Below, piece after piece: positions 32,712 through 42,802 of a stretch of 64,000 nucleotides of DNA (position 1 is the first letter of the stretch; each line of letters starts with the position of its first letter). Source of the DNA: CAWAYR01 sp050250955. Lineage in GTDB: Bacteria > Acidobacteriota > Vicinamibacteria > Vicinamibacterales > UBA2999. The notes beneath the pieces are model-generated. The model saw nothing but the letters and a program-made list of their open reading frames with translations, was not told where the DNA came from and ran no database searches. Location of the stretch: NCBI GenBank assembly GCA_050250955.1, contig JBFWNR010000003.1, forward strand, positions 1-64,000. Reading direction: 5' to 3'. A program made the position numbers and the translations under genes.

Positions 32712-34879
32712 CGCCGTGCCTCCAGCGACACCGGGCGCATCTCGCCGTCGTGCAGCTCGACGACCCGGGTGCAGCGGGCCAGCAACGCCGGCCGATCGGT
32801 GATGCAGACGACCGTCCACGGCGCGTCGGGCGCGAACAGGAGGGCGGCCAGCTGCGCCTCGTCGTCGGGCCGGTCGATCTGGTCGAGAATGCCGTCGAGG
32901 ACGACGAGCCGCGGCCGGCCGACGATCGCGCGGGCAATCATCAGCCGGCACGCCTGGCGGTGGGACAGCGGGCGGCCGTGCGGGTGGAGCTCGGTGTCGA
33001 GGCCGTCCGGCAGCCGCTGCAGTTCGTCGAGCAGCCCGACGGCATCCAGCGCCGCGGTCACCTGGGCGTGCGACAGCTCGTCGCGGCCGAGCCGCACGTT
33101 GTCGAGGATCGAGCCCGGAAACAGCTCGACGCCGCGCACCAGCGCCACCTGCTGGCGCATCGCCGGCAGCGGCACGTGGCGCAGGTCGACGCCGTGCAGA
33201 CGGATCGCGCCGGCGCCCGGTTGGCGCATGCCGAACAGCACGTCGGCCAGCGTGCTCTTGCCGGCGCCGTGCGGTCCGGTGACGCCGACGCGTTCCCCGG
33301 CGGCCACCGCCCAGTGACGGACGCGCAGCGCCGGCCGGTCGCCGTCCTCGTAGGTGACCTCGATGTCCCGCAGCTCCAGATCGAGCGGGCCGTCGCCCGG
33401 CAGATCGGCGTCGCCGCCGCTGCGCTCGAGCGGCAGGTCGATGAGGCCGCCGAGCTTGTCGAGGGCGGCGCAGAGGTCGTAGTAGACCTCGAGCTGCTTG
33501 CCGAACTTGGTGAAGGCGCTCAGCATCCCGGCCACGACCAGCTCGCTGGCGACGAGCTGGCCGAGCGTGAGCTGACGGCTGATGACCAGCCAGCCGCCGA
33601 TGCCGAGCAGCGCCGAACTGGCCGCGGCCTTCAGGGCGAACGAGCTGACCGTCTGGCGGATGAGGATCGCGAAGTGCTGGCTGCGGTAGCCGAGGTAGCT
33701 CTCGAGCAGTCGATGCGAGCGGCGCACGGCGTAGGCGGCACCGCCGGCCGACTTGAAGGTGACCAGGTGGGCGGCCAGGTGTTCGAGCCAGGCCTCGAGG
33801 GCGTGCTTGGCCTTGGACTCCTTGATCGCCGTGACCACGGCCCCCCGCCCCTGCACGAAGACGATCCCGGCCATCGCCGCGATGAGCAGCAGGTCGAAGA
33901 CCAGCAGCCAGGGGTGGTAGACGGCGAGCAGCAGCATACCGATCGCCGTCTGCATGACGATGCTGAGGCCGTCGATGAGCAGCAGCGCCGCCGACTTCTG
34001 CACCGTGACCGTGTCGAAGAAGCGGTTGACCAGCTCGGGGCCATGCAGCCGGTCGAAGGCCTCGACCCGCACCCGCAGCAGCCGCCAGGTGACGTCGGTG
34101 GCGACGCGGGCGAAGATGCTCCGCTGGATCACTTCCACGACGGTCGCCCGCATGGCGTTCATCACCGTGTTGAAGCCCAGGGCGACGAACACGAACACCG
34201 TCAGGACGACCAGCGGCTGGAGCACGTTGCCGAACGCGATGGTGTTGACGAGCGACTGGACGGCAATCGGCACCGCCAGCGACAGGAGCGCGATCACCAC
34301 CGAGTAGACGACGGCCACCCACAGCGTGCGGCGCTCGCCGTGCAGCAGGGCGCGGACGCGCGCGAACGGCGTCGCCGTGCCGCCCGGGCCCGAACGCAGC
34401 CCGGACAGCGGTGCGGCCGGCTCGGCGAGCACCCACTCGACCACCGCGTTGTCGTCGGCGACGCCCAGCCACTGCCGCAGGCTGCGCCGCGACCATCGCC
34501 CCGGGCGGCCGTGCGGGCCGGGAACGGCCACCTCGACGCCGCCGCCGGCGGCGCGGAACACCGCCAGCCCTTCGACCCGCCCGTCGTCGCCGGCGCGGAC
34601 GGCCACCCACGGGTAGGCCGGGTCGGCGTCGCGGATGACCTCGCCGAGCGGGCGCCGGACGACCGCCGTCGCCAGCCCGGCCTCGGCGGTCAGGGCCTGC
34701 AGCGCCGACAGCGCCTCGAGCGGGCCGGCCGCGGCCGCCAGCCGACGGCTGACCGCGTCGAGCGCGGCCGGCTCCGGCGCCACCTCGTGGACCCGGGCCA
34801 GGAACTCGACGATGGCCCGCACCCCCGCCACATCCGGGCGGCGGGTACGGGCGGGGGCGGCGCTCGACATGTCACTCAT
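32708..34879 (-). CDS. Type I secretion ABC transporter with degenerate ATPase motifs
   Basis: This 723-aa protein has an N-terminal domain of about 160 residues that may be a cysteine-less C39-like domain, then a six-helix exporter domain (about 180-470), then the ATPase. Walker A is GPHGAGKST (about residue 532). The signature reads LSHRQ instead of LSGGQ (about 638), and Walker B reads RLVVLDGILDQID, with glycine where the catalytic glutamate is expected. Such a site usually hydrolyses ATP poorly unless paired with an intact partner. An ATG at 34870 is an alternative start. It heads an operon with HlyD- and TolC-like genes. Confidence 0.85.
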   Translation of the reverse strand: MSDMSSAAPARTRRPDVAGVRAIVEFLARVHEVAPEPAALDAVSRRLAAAAGPLEALSALQALTAEAGLATAVVRRPLGEVIRDADPAYPWVAVRAGDDGRVEGLAVFRAAGGGVEVAVPGPHGRPGRWSRRSLRQWLGVADDNAVVEWVLAEPAAPLSGLRSGPGGTATPFARVRALLHGERRTLWVAVVYSVVIALLSLAVPIAVQSLVNTIAFGNVLQPLVVLTVFVFVALGFNTVMNAMRATVVEVIQRSIFARVATDVTWRLLRVRVEAFDRLHGPELVNRFFDTVTVQKSAALLLIDGLSIVMQTAIGMLLLAVYHPWLLVFDLLLIAAMAGIVFVQGRGAVVTAIKESKAKHALEAWLEHLAAHLVTFKSAGGAAYAVRRSHRLLESYLGYRSQHFAILIRQTVSSFALKAAASSALLGIGGWLVISRQLTLGQLVASELVVAGMLSAFTKFGKQLEVYYDLCAALDKLGGLIDLPLERSGGDADLPGDGPLDLELRDIEVTYEDGDRPALRVRHWAVAAGERVGVTGPHGAGKSTLADVLFGMRQPGAGAIRLHGVDLRHVPLPAMRQQVALVRGVELFPGSILDNVRLGRDELSHAQVTAALDAVGLLDELQRLPDGLDTELHPHGRPLSHRQACRLMIARAIVGRPRLVVLDGILDQIDRPDDEAQLAALLFAPDAPWTVVCITDRPALLARCTRVVELHDGEMRPVSLEARR

Positions 34880-34931
34880 AATACACGAATTCAAAGTCGC
34901 GTATCTAAAGACGCGATTTTGATGTATTATG
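34877..34931. promoter_or_regulatory. Nested AT-rich palindrome between divergent exporter and regulator genes
   Basis: Outer arms CATAATACA (34877-34885) and TGTATTATG (34923-34931) are perfect complements. Inner arms AAAGTCGCGT (34893-34902) and ACGCGATTTT (34911-34920) match with one mismatch. The stretch is far richer in A and T than its surroundings and overlaps the likely starts of both genes. It is a good candidate operator for the divergent winged-helix regulator and a shared promoter. Confidence 0.75.
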
Positions 34932-35284
34932 TCCCCGTGCCTGGCAAGGCCGCCGACGGTCCGGCGCACCGCTGGACCTTTCTGACCAACCACGGCCACG
35001 TGCTGCTGTGCCTGGCCCGCGCGCCGGAGCTCCGCCTGCGCGAGGTGGCCGCCCTGGTCGGGGTGACCGAGCGGGCGGTGCAGCGCATCGTCGCCGACCT
35101 CGAGGAGGCCGGCTACCTCACCCGCCGCAAGCACGGCCGGCAGAACGAATACGAGATCAACGGCGAACAGCCGCTGCGCCACCCGATCGAGGCGCATCAG
35201 AAGGTGCAGGCGATCCTCGACCTGGCCGAGCCGGTGCGCCCGCCCGGACGCGCCGCCACGGCCCCCCGCCGCCGCCGCGACTGA
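34922..35284 (+). CDS. Winged-helix transcriptional regulator (MarR/ArsR-like)
   Basis: ATG 34922 gives 120 aa; a GTG at 34937 is an alternative start that would leave the palindrome outside the gene. The winged helix is clear: HVLLCLARAPELRLREVAALV, then GVTERAVQRIVADLEEAGYL as turn and recognition helix, then the wing TRRKHGRQNEYEI. A C-terminal basic tail follows. It should bind DNA as a dimer, and its position opposite the type I secretion operon suggests control of that operon and of itself. No ligand can be guessed. Confidence 0.82.
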   Translation: MYYVPVPGKAADGPAHRWTFLTNHGHVLLCLARAPELRLREVAALVGVTERAVQRIVADLEEAGYLTRRKHGRQNEYEINGEQPLRHPIEAHQKVQAILDLAEPVRPPGRAATAPRRRRD

Positions 35285-35310
35285 CCCTCGGTCCAGCCTG
35301 GAATCGCGCG

Positions 35311-35316
35311 TATACT
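35311..35316 (+). promoter_or_regulatory. -10 element for the penicillin acylase gene
   Basis: TATACT at 35311-35316 lies 38 nt before the ATG. The -35 region is weak. Together with the GGAGGAG ribosome-binding site it gives a normal leadered transcript. Confidence 0.45.
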
Positions 35317-35354
35317 GCGCCGCATTCGCCGGATGCCGGCGGCGCGGAGGAGAG

Positions 35355-37856
35355 ATGCGCAGATTGACGCGACTGGTCGGAGTGGCGCTCGTCGCCGTGG
35401 CCTCGACGGGGGTGATGCCGGGCCGCCTCGCCGCCCAGCGCGCCGCCGCCGACACCCTGTCCCTGCCCGGGCTGACCCAGCCGGTGGAGGTGATCCGCGA
35501 TCGCTGGGGCCTCAACCACATCTACGCCGGGAACGAAGCCGACCTTTTCCTGGCCCAGGGCTACCTGGCCGCGAAGGATCGCCTGTTCCAGTTCGAGATG
35601 TGGCGGCGCCGCGCCACCGGCACCGTCGCCGAGATCCTCGGACCGCGCGAGCTCAATCGCGACATCGGCACCCGCCTGCACATGTACCGCGGCGACATGG
35701 ACGCCGAGTTGAACCACTACCATCCGCGCGGCAAGGCCATCGTCGAGGCCTACGTGCGCGGCGTCAACGCCATGGTCGACGAGGCGCTGCGCGATCCGGC
35801 GACGCTGCCGATCGAGTTCACGATGCTCGGCATCACGCCCGGCAAGTGGACGCCGCAGGTGGTGATCTCGCGCCACCAGGCACTGACCTCGAACGTACCC
35901 AACGAGGCCACTCACGTCCGCGCCATCGGCGCCCTGGGCAGCGCCGAGAAGCTGCGCGAGCTGCTCCACATCGAGGGCGGCACCCCGACCATCGCCCTCG
36001 ACCCGCTCATCGAGCCGCGGACCTTCCCCGCCGACGTGCTGGCGCTCTACCACGCGTTCCGCGACCCGATCGAGTTCCAGCCCGGCGACGTCGCCGCGGC
36101 GTATCGCGGGAGCGCGCGAGCCGCGGCCGCCGACGCGCCGGCGATGGCCGCGGCCGGGTCGAGCCCGGGCGCCGAAGCGGTCGGCGCGACGGCGGGCCGC
36201 ATCGTCGACACCGACATCGGCTCGAACAACTGGGTGATCAGCGGCGCGCTGACCCAGAGCAGCCACCCGATCATGGCCAACGACCCGCACCGGGTCATCG
36301 AAGCCCCGTCGCTGCGCTACTGGGTGCACCTGGTGGCGCCGGGCTGGAACGTCATCGGCGGCGGCGAGCCGGTGCTGCCCGGGGTGTCGATCGGCCACAA
36401 CGAACACGGCGCCTGGGGCCTGACGATTTTCGGGTCCGACAACGAAGACCTGTACGTCTACGAGACCAACCCCGCCAACCCGAACGAGTACCGCTATCAG
36501 GGTCGCTGGGAGGCCATGCGGGTGATACCGGACACCATCCCGGTGAAGGGCCAGCCCGACGCCAGGGTCGAGCTGAAGTTCACCCGCCACGGCCCGGTGC
36601 TGCACGAGGACCGCGCCAACCGCCGCGCCTACGCCTTGCGGGCGGCGTGGATGGAGACCGGCGGCGCGCCGTATCTCTCCAGCCTGCGCATGAACCAGGC
36701 CCGCACCTGGGAGGAGTTCCGCGAGGCGTGCAGCTACAACCGCATGCCGTCCGAGAACATGGTGTGGGTGGACCGGAGCGGCACCATCGGCTGGCAGGCC
36801 GCCGGCATCACCCCGCTGCGGTCGTGGAGCGGCCTGCTGCCGGTGCCCGGCGACGGCCGCTTCGAGTGGGACGGCTTCCTGCCGATCACGGCGCTGCCGT
36901 CGCAGGAGAACCCGGCCCGCGGCTACATCGCCACCGCCAACCACTATCTCTTCCCCAACGACTACCCCTACGACAGGGCCCGCCACTGGACCTGGGCCGA
37001 TCCCTACCGGGCGCGGCGCATCGAAGAGGTGCTCGGCTCGGGCAAGCGCTTCAGCGTCGCCGAGGTGGCGCGGCTCCAGAACGACGACCTGTCGCTGCCG
37101 GCCCGCGCCCTGGTGCCGTTGCTGCGCGACCTGCCCTTCGCCACCCCGGCAGTGGCCGCCGCCCGCGATCGCCTGCTCCGGTGGGACTTCGTCCTCGACA
37201 AGGACTCGGCCGATGCCGCCGTCTTCGAGCTCTTCTCCCGCCAGCTCTATGCCAACGTGCGGCGCCAGGTGATCCCGGAGAGCGCCCGCGCCGCCGTGCC
37301 CGCCAATCTGGTCGGCCTCAAGAAGATCATCGACTGGATGTACGCCCCCGACGGCCGCTTCGGCGCCGACCCGATCACGGCACGAGACGCGCTGGTGGCG
37401 TCGAGCTTCGAAGCCGGCTTCGCCGACGGCGTCAAGCGCTTCGGCCCCGACGTCGCCACCTGGCGCTGGGGGTCGGAGGCGCTGCACCACGCCCTCATCC
37501 GCCATCCGCTGTCGCCGGCGGTCAACGAGGCAACCCGAAAGAAGCTGGAGGTGGGCCCGCTGCCGCGCGGCGGCGACGGCACGACGGTGAGCGCCACCGG
37601 CGGCAACGACAACCAGACCTCGGGCGGCTCGCTCAAGATCATCGCCGACACCCAGGACTGGGACAACAGCATCGGCCTGAACACGCCCGGGCAGTCGGGC
37701 AATCCCGACGATCCGCATTACCGGGACCTGTTCGAGTTGTGGGCCCGCGGCCGCTACTTCCCGGTCGCCTACTCGCGGGCGAAGGTGGAGTCGGTGGCCG
37801 AGCGGACGACGACGCTGGCGCCGGCGGCGGCGTCAACGTCGGGCCGGCAGCGCTGA
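35355..37856 (+). CDS. Penicillin acylase family Ntn-hydrolase
   Basis: ATG 35355 follows GGAGGAG closely; 833 aa with a signal peptide ending near GRLAAQ. The N-terminal part has the alpha-subunit pattern DRWGLNHIYAGNEADLFLAQG. The family is made as one chain and cuts itself; here the new N-terminus would be S290 in DIGSNNW. Other marks are MANDPH, FTRHGPVL and SGGSLKII. It would be periplasmic and hydrolyse acyl amides, acyl-homoserine lactones or similar compounds. Its last 24 nt overlap the end of the convergent membrane-protein gene. Confidence 0.92.
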   Translation: MRRLTRLVGVALVAVASTGVMPGRLAAQRAAADTLSLPGLTQPVEVIRDRWGLNHIYAGNEADLFLAQGYLAAKDRLFQFEMWRRRATGTVAEILGPRELNRDIGTRLHMYRGDMDAELNHYHPRGKAIVEAYVRGVNAMVDEALRDPATLPIEFTMLGITPGKWTPQVVISRHQALTSNVPNEATHVRAIGALGSAEKLRELLHIEGGTPTIALDPLIEPRTFPADVLALYHAFRDPIEFQPGDVAAAYRGSARAAAADAPAMAAAGSSPGAEAVGATAGRIVDTDIGSNNWVISGALTQSSHPIMANDPHRVIEAPSLRYWVHLVAPGWNVIGGGEPVLPGVSIGHNEHGAWGLTIFGSDNEDLYVYETNPANPNEYRYQGRWEAMRVIPDTIPVKGQPDARVELKFTRHGPVLHEDRANRRAYALRAAWMETGGAPYLSSLRMNQARTWEEFREACSYNRMPSENMVWVDRSGTIGWQAAGITPLRSWSGLLPVPGDGRFEWDGFLPITALPSQENPARGYIATANHYLFPNDYPYDRARHWTWADPYRARRIEEVLGSGKRFSVAEVARLQNDDLSLPARALVPLLRDLPFATPAVAAARDRLLRWDFVLDKDSADAAVFELFSRQLYANVRRQVIPESARAAVPANLVGLKKIIDWMYAPDGRFGADPITARDALVASSFEAGFADGVKRFGPDVATWRWGSEALHHALIRHPLSPAVNEATRKKLEVGPLPRGGDGTTVSATGGNDNQTSGGSLKIIADTQDWDNSIGLNTPGQSGNPDDPHYRDLFELWARGRYFPVAYSRAKVESVAERTTTLAPAAASTSGRQR

Positions 37857-39593
37857 CACGGCGGCGAAGCCGGCCGCGCGGGCGGGCTCGATCCAGGCCT
37901 GCGCGCTGGCCTCGCTGGCGCACAGCTGGAAGCCGTCGGCGCTGCCGCACACCAGCGGCGTCCGGGTGGCGCGCGCGAGCACGTCGCGCATCGTCGGCGT
38001 CAGCACGTAGAGGCTGTCGTCGGCGACCTGCCCGGCGCGGATCGCGGCGTCTGCGGCCAGGCAATAGGCGATGACGGCGCCGCCGTCGTAGCGGCCGGCG
38101 TTGCCCGAGTTGATCGTCACCCCGTGGCTGCCGGCGCGCAGCGAGAACGGCAGATGTGGCCCGGCGTTCTCGGTCTCGGCGCCGACGCACATGTCGGCCG
38201 GCACCATCACCAGGTGCCGGTAGTGCGGCAGGGCGAGGTTCCACACCGGGTGCGTCAGCGGGTCCTCCCACCGCGTCCACTCGGCGCTCCGCTCGCGGGC
38301 CCGCACGCCCGTGTACATCCGCGTCAGGTCGACGGTCTGGAGCACGAGGGCGGCGGCGACGACGCCGATCGCCGTCCGGCGCGGCAGCGTCCGGGCCACC
38401 GTGGCCAGCACCGTCGCGAAGATCACGTACATGCCCAGCCAGCCGAAGCGGCCGCTCGAGCGGAAGACCGAGAAGATTGCCGGCGTCGAGGCGCGCAGAT
38501 CGACGAGGGTGGTCGAGCCGGCGGTGACCATCGGGCTCAACGCGTAGAGCCAGAACACCGCGACGGCCAGCCAGCCCAGTCGCAGGGACGGCGCCGTGCC
38601 CTTGCCGAGGAGCGCCGCGGCGGCAGCGGCCAGGGCCAGGGCCAGCCACCCGGCGCCGAAGTAGAGCATGCCTTCGTACTGGCCAGGGGTGGCGGCGGGG
38701 ATGTCGGGCAGCAGCGCCGAGGTCCCGAGGCTGATAATCGGCGCCAGCAGGTTCATCGAGTAGAACCCGAGACCCTCCCGCTCCAGGTCCGACCCGCCGA
38801 CCAGGAAGATGCCCGCCAGCCAGAACACGGCGACCATCACCACTACCACCGCACCGAAGCCCGCGGCGGCGTCCGGCACCGCGGCGGGCGACGGGCGCGG
38901 CCACAGCGCGTCGCTGGCGAAGTCGGCGGCGGCCAGGCCGAGGACCAGCACCGCGAGGTAGGGCTGCGTCGCCGCGACGCCGGCCGCGACCAGGCACCAG
39001 GCGGTGAGCCGCCACCGCCACGGGCGCTGGCGATGCGACGCGGCCACCCAGATCGCCGCCAGCAGCAGCCAGTGGCCGCAGAGCGCGGTGTGGCCGACGC
39101 GGAAGAGCAGCGCCGGCGTCTGGACGAAGAGCGCGGCGCCGAGCACCTGCGTCGTGCGATCGGCGGTGACCTGGCGGACCAGCAGCGCGCCGAACACGCC
39201 CTGCAGCACGAAACAGGCCAGCAGCCAGGCGCCGAGGTACTGGCCAGGGTCGGGGAACCAGCCATGGAACGCCTTGAGCGGCAGCGCGACGAGCGGGATG
39301 GCGTCGCTGTTGCCCACCGACGTGCTCACCGGGTAGCCGACGCCGACGACCTTGCCGGGCGGCCATTGCCATGGTTCCCGCCGGAAGTGGTGCCACGCCA
39401 GGAGGTAGGTCTGCGTGTCGTGGCGCATCAGCCAGCCCAGGTTGCCGGGCCGCACGATCGCCGGGCCGAGAGTGGCCAGGAAGAACGCGGCGCCAAGCAG
39501 GCCGCCGAGCAGCGGTGTCAGCCATGGCGTGGAACCCGCTCGCACGCGACCTATCCTACTCGGTGGGAGATTCGACCCGCGGGCGCCGGTCAC
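37833..39593 (-). CDS. Multi-spanning membrane protein, DUF6311-like
   Basis: The product of up to 586 aa has about 11 membrane helices followed by a C-terminal soluble domain. The first loop carries MRHDTQTYLLAWHHFRREPW, KVVGVGYPVSTSVGNSDAIP and LVALPLKAFHG, which resembles DUF6311 and has the aspartate-containing first loop seen in GT-C-type membrane glycosyltransferases. The function is unknown; a role in surface polysaccharide is possible. A GTG at 39545 is an alternative start, since the listed ATG is only 16 nt from the divergent prfC start. Confidence 0.65.
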   Translation of the reverse strand: MTGARGSNLPPSRIGRVRAGSTPWLTPLLGGLLGAAFFLATLGPAIVRPGNLGWLMRHDTQTYLLAWHHFRREPWQWPPGKVVGVGYPVSTSVGNSDAIPLVALPLKAFHGWFPDPGQYLGAWLLACFVLQGVFGALLVRQVTADRTTQVLGAALFVQTPALLFRVGHTALCGHWLLLAAIWVAASHRQRPWRWRLTAWCLVAAGVAATQPYLAVLVLGLAAADFASDALWPRPSPAAVPDAAAGFGAVVVVMVAVFWLAGIFLVGGSDLEREGLGFYSMNLLAPIISLGTSALLPDIPAATPGQYEGMLYFGAGWLALALAAAAAALLGKGTAPSLRLGWLAVAVFWLYALSPMVTAGSTTLVDLRASTPAIFSVFRSSGRFGWLGMYVIFATVLATVARTLPRRTAIGVVAAALVLQTVDLTRMYTGVRARERSAEWTRWEDPLTHPVWNLALPHYRHLVMVPADMCVGAETENAGPHLPFSLRAGSHGVTINSGNAGRYDGGAVIAYCLAADAAIRAGQVADDSLYVLTPTMRDVLARATRTPLVCGSADGFQLCASEASAQAWIEPARAAGFAAVSALPARR

Positions 39594-39595
39594 GG

Positions 39596-39601
39596 TACCC
39601 T
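39596..39601 (+). promoter_or_regulatory. -10-like element 8 nt from the prfC start
   Basis: TACCCT is followed by 8 nt and then the GTG at 39610, with no Shine-Dalgarno sequence between. This is weak by sequence, and is listed because the spacing repeats at other starts. Confidence 0.3.
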
Positions 39602-39609
39602 AGTGGGTC

Positions 39610-41232
<1,623 letters not shown>

Positions 41233-41254
41233 GCAGTTTCTGCCACTGTTCAGG

Positions 41255-41351
41255 CCCGGCCCAGACAGGGGTCAGACCCCTATTCAGGCTCGGGCCAGAA
41301 TGGGGTTCTGACCCCTATTCAAGGCCCGGCCAGAAAGGGGTCTGACCCCTG
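41255..41351. repeat. Three tandem GGGGTCAGACCCC palindrome units
   Basis: Palindromes at 41267-41281 (perfect), 41301-41316 and 41336-41350 are spaced 34-35 nt apart. The spacers read ATTCAGGCTCGGGCCAGAA or near variants. The array starts 35 nt behind the prfC stop. A two-unit copy lies at 47658-47709. Confidence 0.9.
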
Positions 41352-41398
41352 ACAACCCCGACGGGCGTGCCGGCCGTCCAATGCGCGAGGTGAAAGCC

Positions 41399-42514
41399 AT
41401 GCGCGCAGGAATCTGGAGCCTCGGACTGGCGGCGGCGGTGCTGAGCACAGTGTTGACACTCCCGGCCCGGGGCCGACTCGACACCGGGTCGTCCGAATCG
41501 GGACAGGCACCGGCGGCGGCGACGGCCGGGCAGGGGTCGGGCACCTGGACGGCCAACACCCGGAACCGCTGGCGCGACGACGACCGCACGCCCCGCGTCC
41601 AACTGAACCTGCGGACCGCGGACGACCACGATCGCTGGGGCTTTGGCGTGCGGGTGCGCGACCTCTCAGGTCTGCCCGAGGCCGCCCTCGACGGCTCCGC
41701 CGCCGACGTGCGGTTCACCCTGGTCCGGGAGGCTGGCACCTTCACCTTCACCGGCTCCTTCAGCGACGGCCGCGGCGCCGGACGCTACACGTTCAGCGCC
41801 AGCCCCGTCTATGCGTCGGCGATGGCCGGGCTGGGCTTCCCCGCCCTCCCGCGCGAGCAGACGATGCGCCTCGCCGTGCTGGACGTGACCACGACGTTCG
41901 TGAGGGACGTCCGCGGCGCCGGCCAGCCCGCGCGCGACCTCGACGAGGTGGTGCGCTTCCGCATCCATGGGGTCAGCGGTGCCGGCATCCGTGAGCTGGA
42001 GGCCCTGGGCTTCCGCGACCTGTCCGGCGATCAGCTGGTGAAGATGCGCATCCACGGCGCGACGCCGGCGCGGATCCGCGAACTGCGCGCCGCCGGCCTC
42101 GCCGCCAGCGACGTCGACGATGTGGTGCGGCTGCGCATCCACGGCGTGACGCCGGAGTTCATCGCCGGCCTGCAGCGCCGCGATCTCGCCGGACTCGACG
42201 CCGACGACTACGTCCGCATGCGCATCCACGGCGTGACCCTCCACGAGATCGACGAGCTGCGGACACTCGGCTACACCGGACTCGACGCCGACGACCTGGT
42301 GCGGTTCCGCATCCACGGCGTCCGCCCGTCGTTCATCCGCGACATGCGCGACCTCGGGTTCACGGCCGTGGACGGGGACGACCTGGTGAAGATGCGCATC
42401 CACAACGTGAGCGCCGCGTTCGTGCGCGAGGCGCGTGCCGACGGGCTGTCGATCGCCTCGCCCGACGACGCGGTCGACCTGGCCATCCATGGTCGGCGCT
42501 GGCGCCGGCGGTGA
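41399..42514 (+). CDS. Exported protein with RIHGV repeats
   Basis: ATG 41399, preceded by GAGGTG, gives 371 aa with a signal peptide (about 1-25). The first half is a soluble domain with RVQLNLRTADDHDRWGFGV. From about residue 180 onward a unit of 27-28 residues repeats six to seven times with the core DDLVRFRIHGVxxxFIRDLR and the ending LGYTGLDA. The repeat resembles the tail of some M56/BlaR1-type sensor proteins in Acidobacteria. Function is unknown; a regular repeat of this kind usually forms a binding surface. Last repeat copies are degenerate. Confidence 0.8.
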   Translation: MRAGIWSLGLAAAVLSTVLTLPARGRLDTGSSESGQAPAAATAGQGSGTWTANTRNRWRDDDRTPRVQLNLRTADDHDRWGFGVRVRDLSGLPEAALDGSAADVRFTLVREAGTFTFTGSFSDGRGAGRYTFSASPVYASAMAGLGFPALPREQTMRLAVLDVTTTFVRDVRGAGQPARDLDEVVRFRIHGVSGAGIRELEALGFRDLSGDQLVKMRIHGATPARIRELRAAGLAASDVDDVVRLRIHGVTPEFIAGLQRRDLAGLDADDYVRMRIHGVTLHEIDELRTLGYTGLDADDLVRFRIHGVRPSFIRDMRDLGFTAVDGDDLVKMRIHNVSAAFVREARADGLSIASPDDAVDLAIHGRRWRRR

Positions 42515-42526
42515 CCGGGCGGCGCG

Positions 42527-42532
42527 TATAAT
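42527..42532 (+). promoter_or_regulatory. Perfect TATAAT 6 nt from a start codon
   Basis: TATAAT at 42527-42532 is followed by CGCGCG and the ATG at 42539. The predicted transcript start falls on the start codon, so the mRNA would be leaderless. The -35 region is not recognisable. Confidence 0.65.
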
Positions 42533-42538
42533 CGCGCG

Positions 42539-42802
42539 ATGCGGACGCCGCTGGCCGCCGACACGACGCCCGAGGTCGAGGCGCGTCAGGTCGAGGGGTG
42601 GCGGCGGATGTCGCCGGCCGAGAAGCTCGCCGCCGTCACGGCGCTGAGTTCGGCCGCGCGCGAGATGACCCTGGCCGGCATCCGCCATCGTCATCCGGAG
42701 GCCGGCGAACGCGAGGTGGTCCTGCGCGCCGCGATCGTCCTGTTCGGCGCGGAGCTGGCCGTCGCGGCCTACCCCGACGCGGCGGCCTACCTCACGACGT
42801 GA
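42539..42802 (+). CDS. Small helical protein paired with a nucleotidyltransferase
   Basis: This 87-aa protein is helical, with VEGWRRMSPAEKLAAVTAL and LAGIRHRHPEAGEREV. I recognise no characterised family, though short MSPAEK-type proteins of this kind often precede nucleotidyltransferase genes. Its stop overlaps the next start as GTGA, so the two are co-translated. The tight pairing could indicate a toxin-antitoxin-like unit, but no antitoxin DNA-binding motif is seen. Confidence 0.7.
   Translation: MRTPLAADTTPEVEARQVEGWRRMSPAEKLAAVTALSSAAREMTLAGIRHRHPEAGEREVVLRAAIVLFGAELAVAAYPDAAAYLTT

Noticed and set aside
41255..41351. CRISPR array
   Set aside because: Units repeat every 34-35 nt, but the spacers are nearly identical to each other and each repeat is a short palindrome, so this is a tandem repeat element and not a CRISPR.
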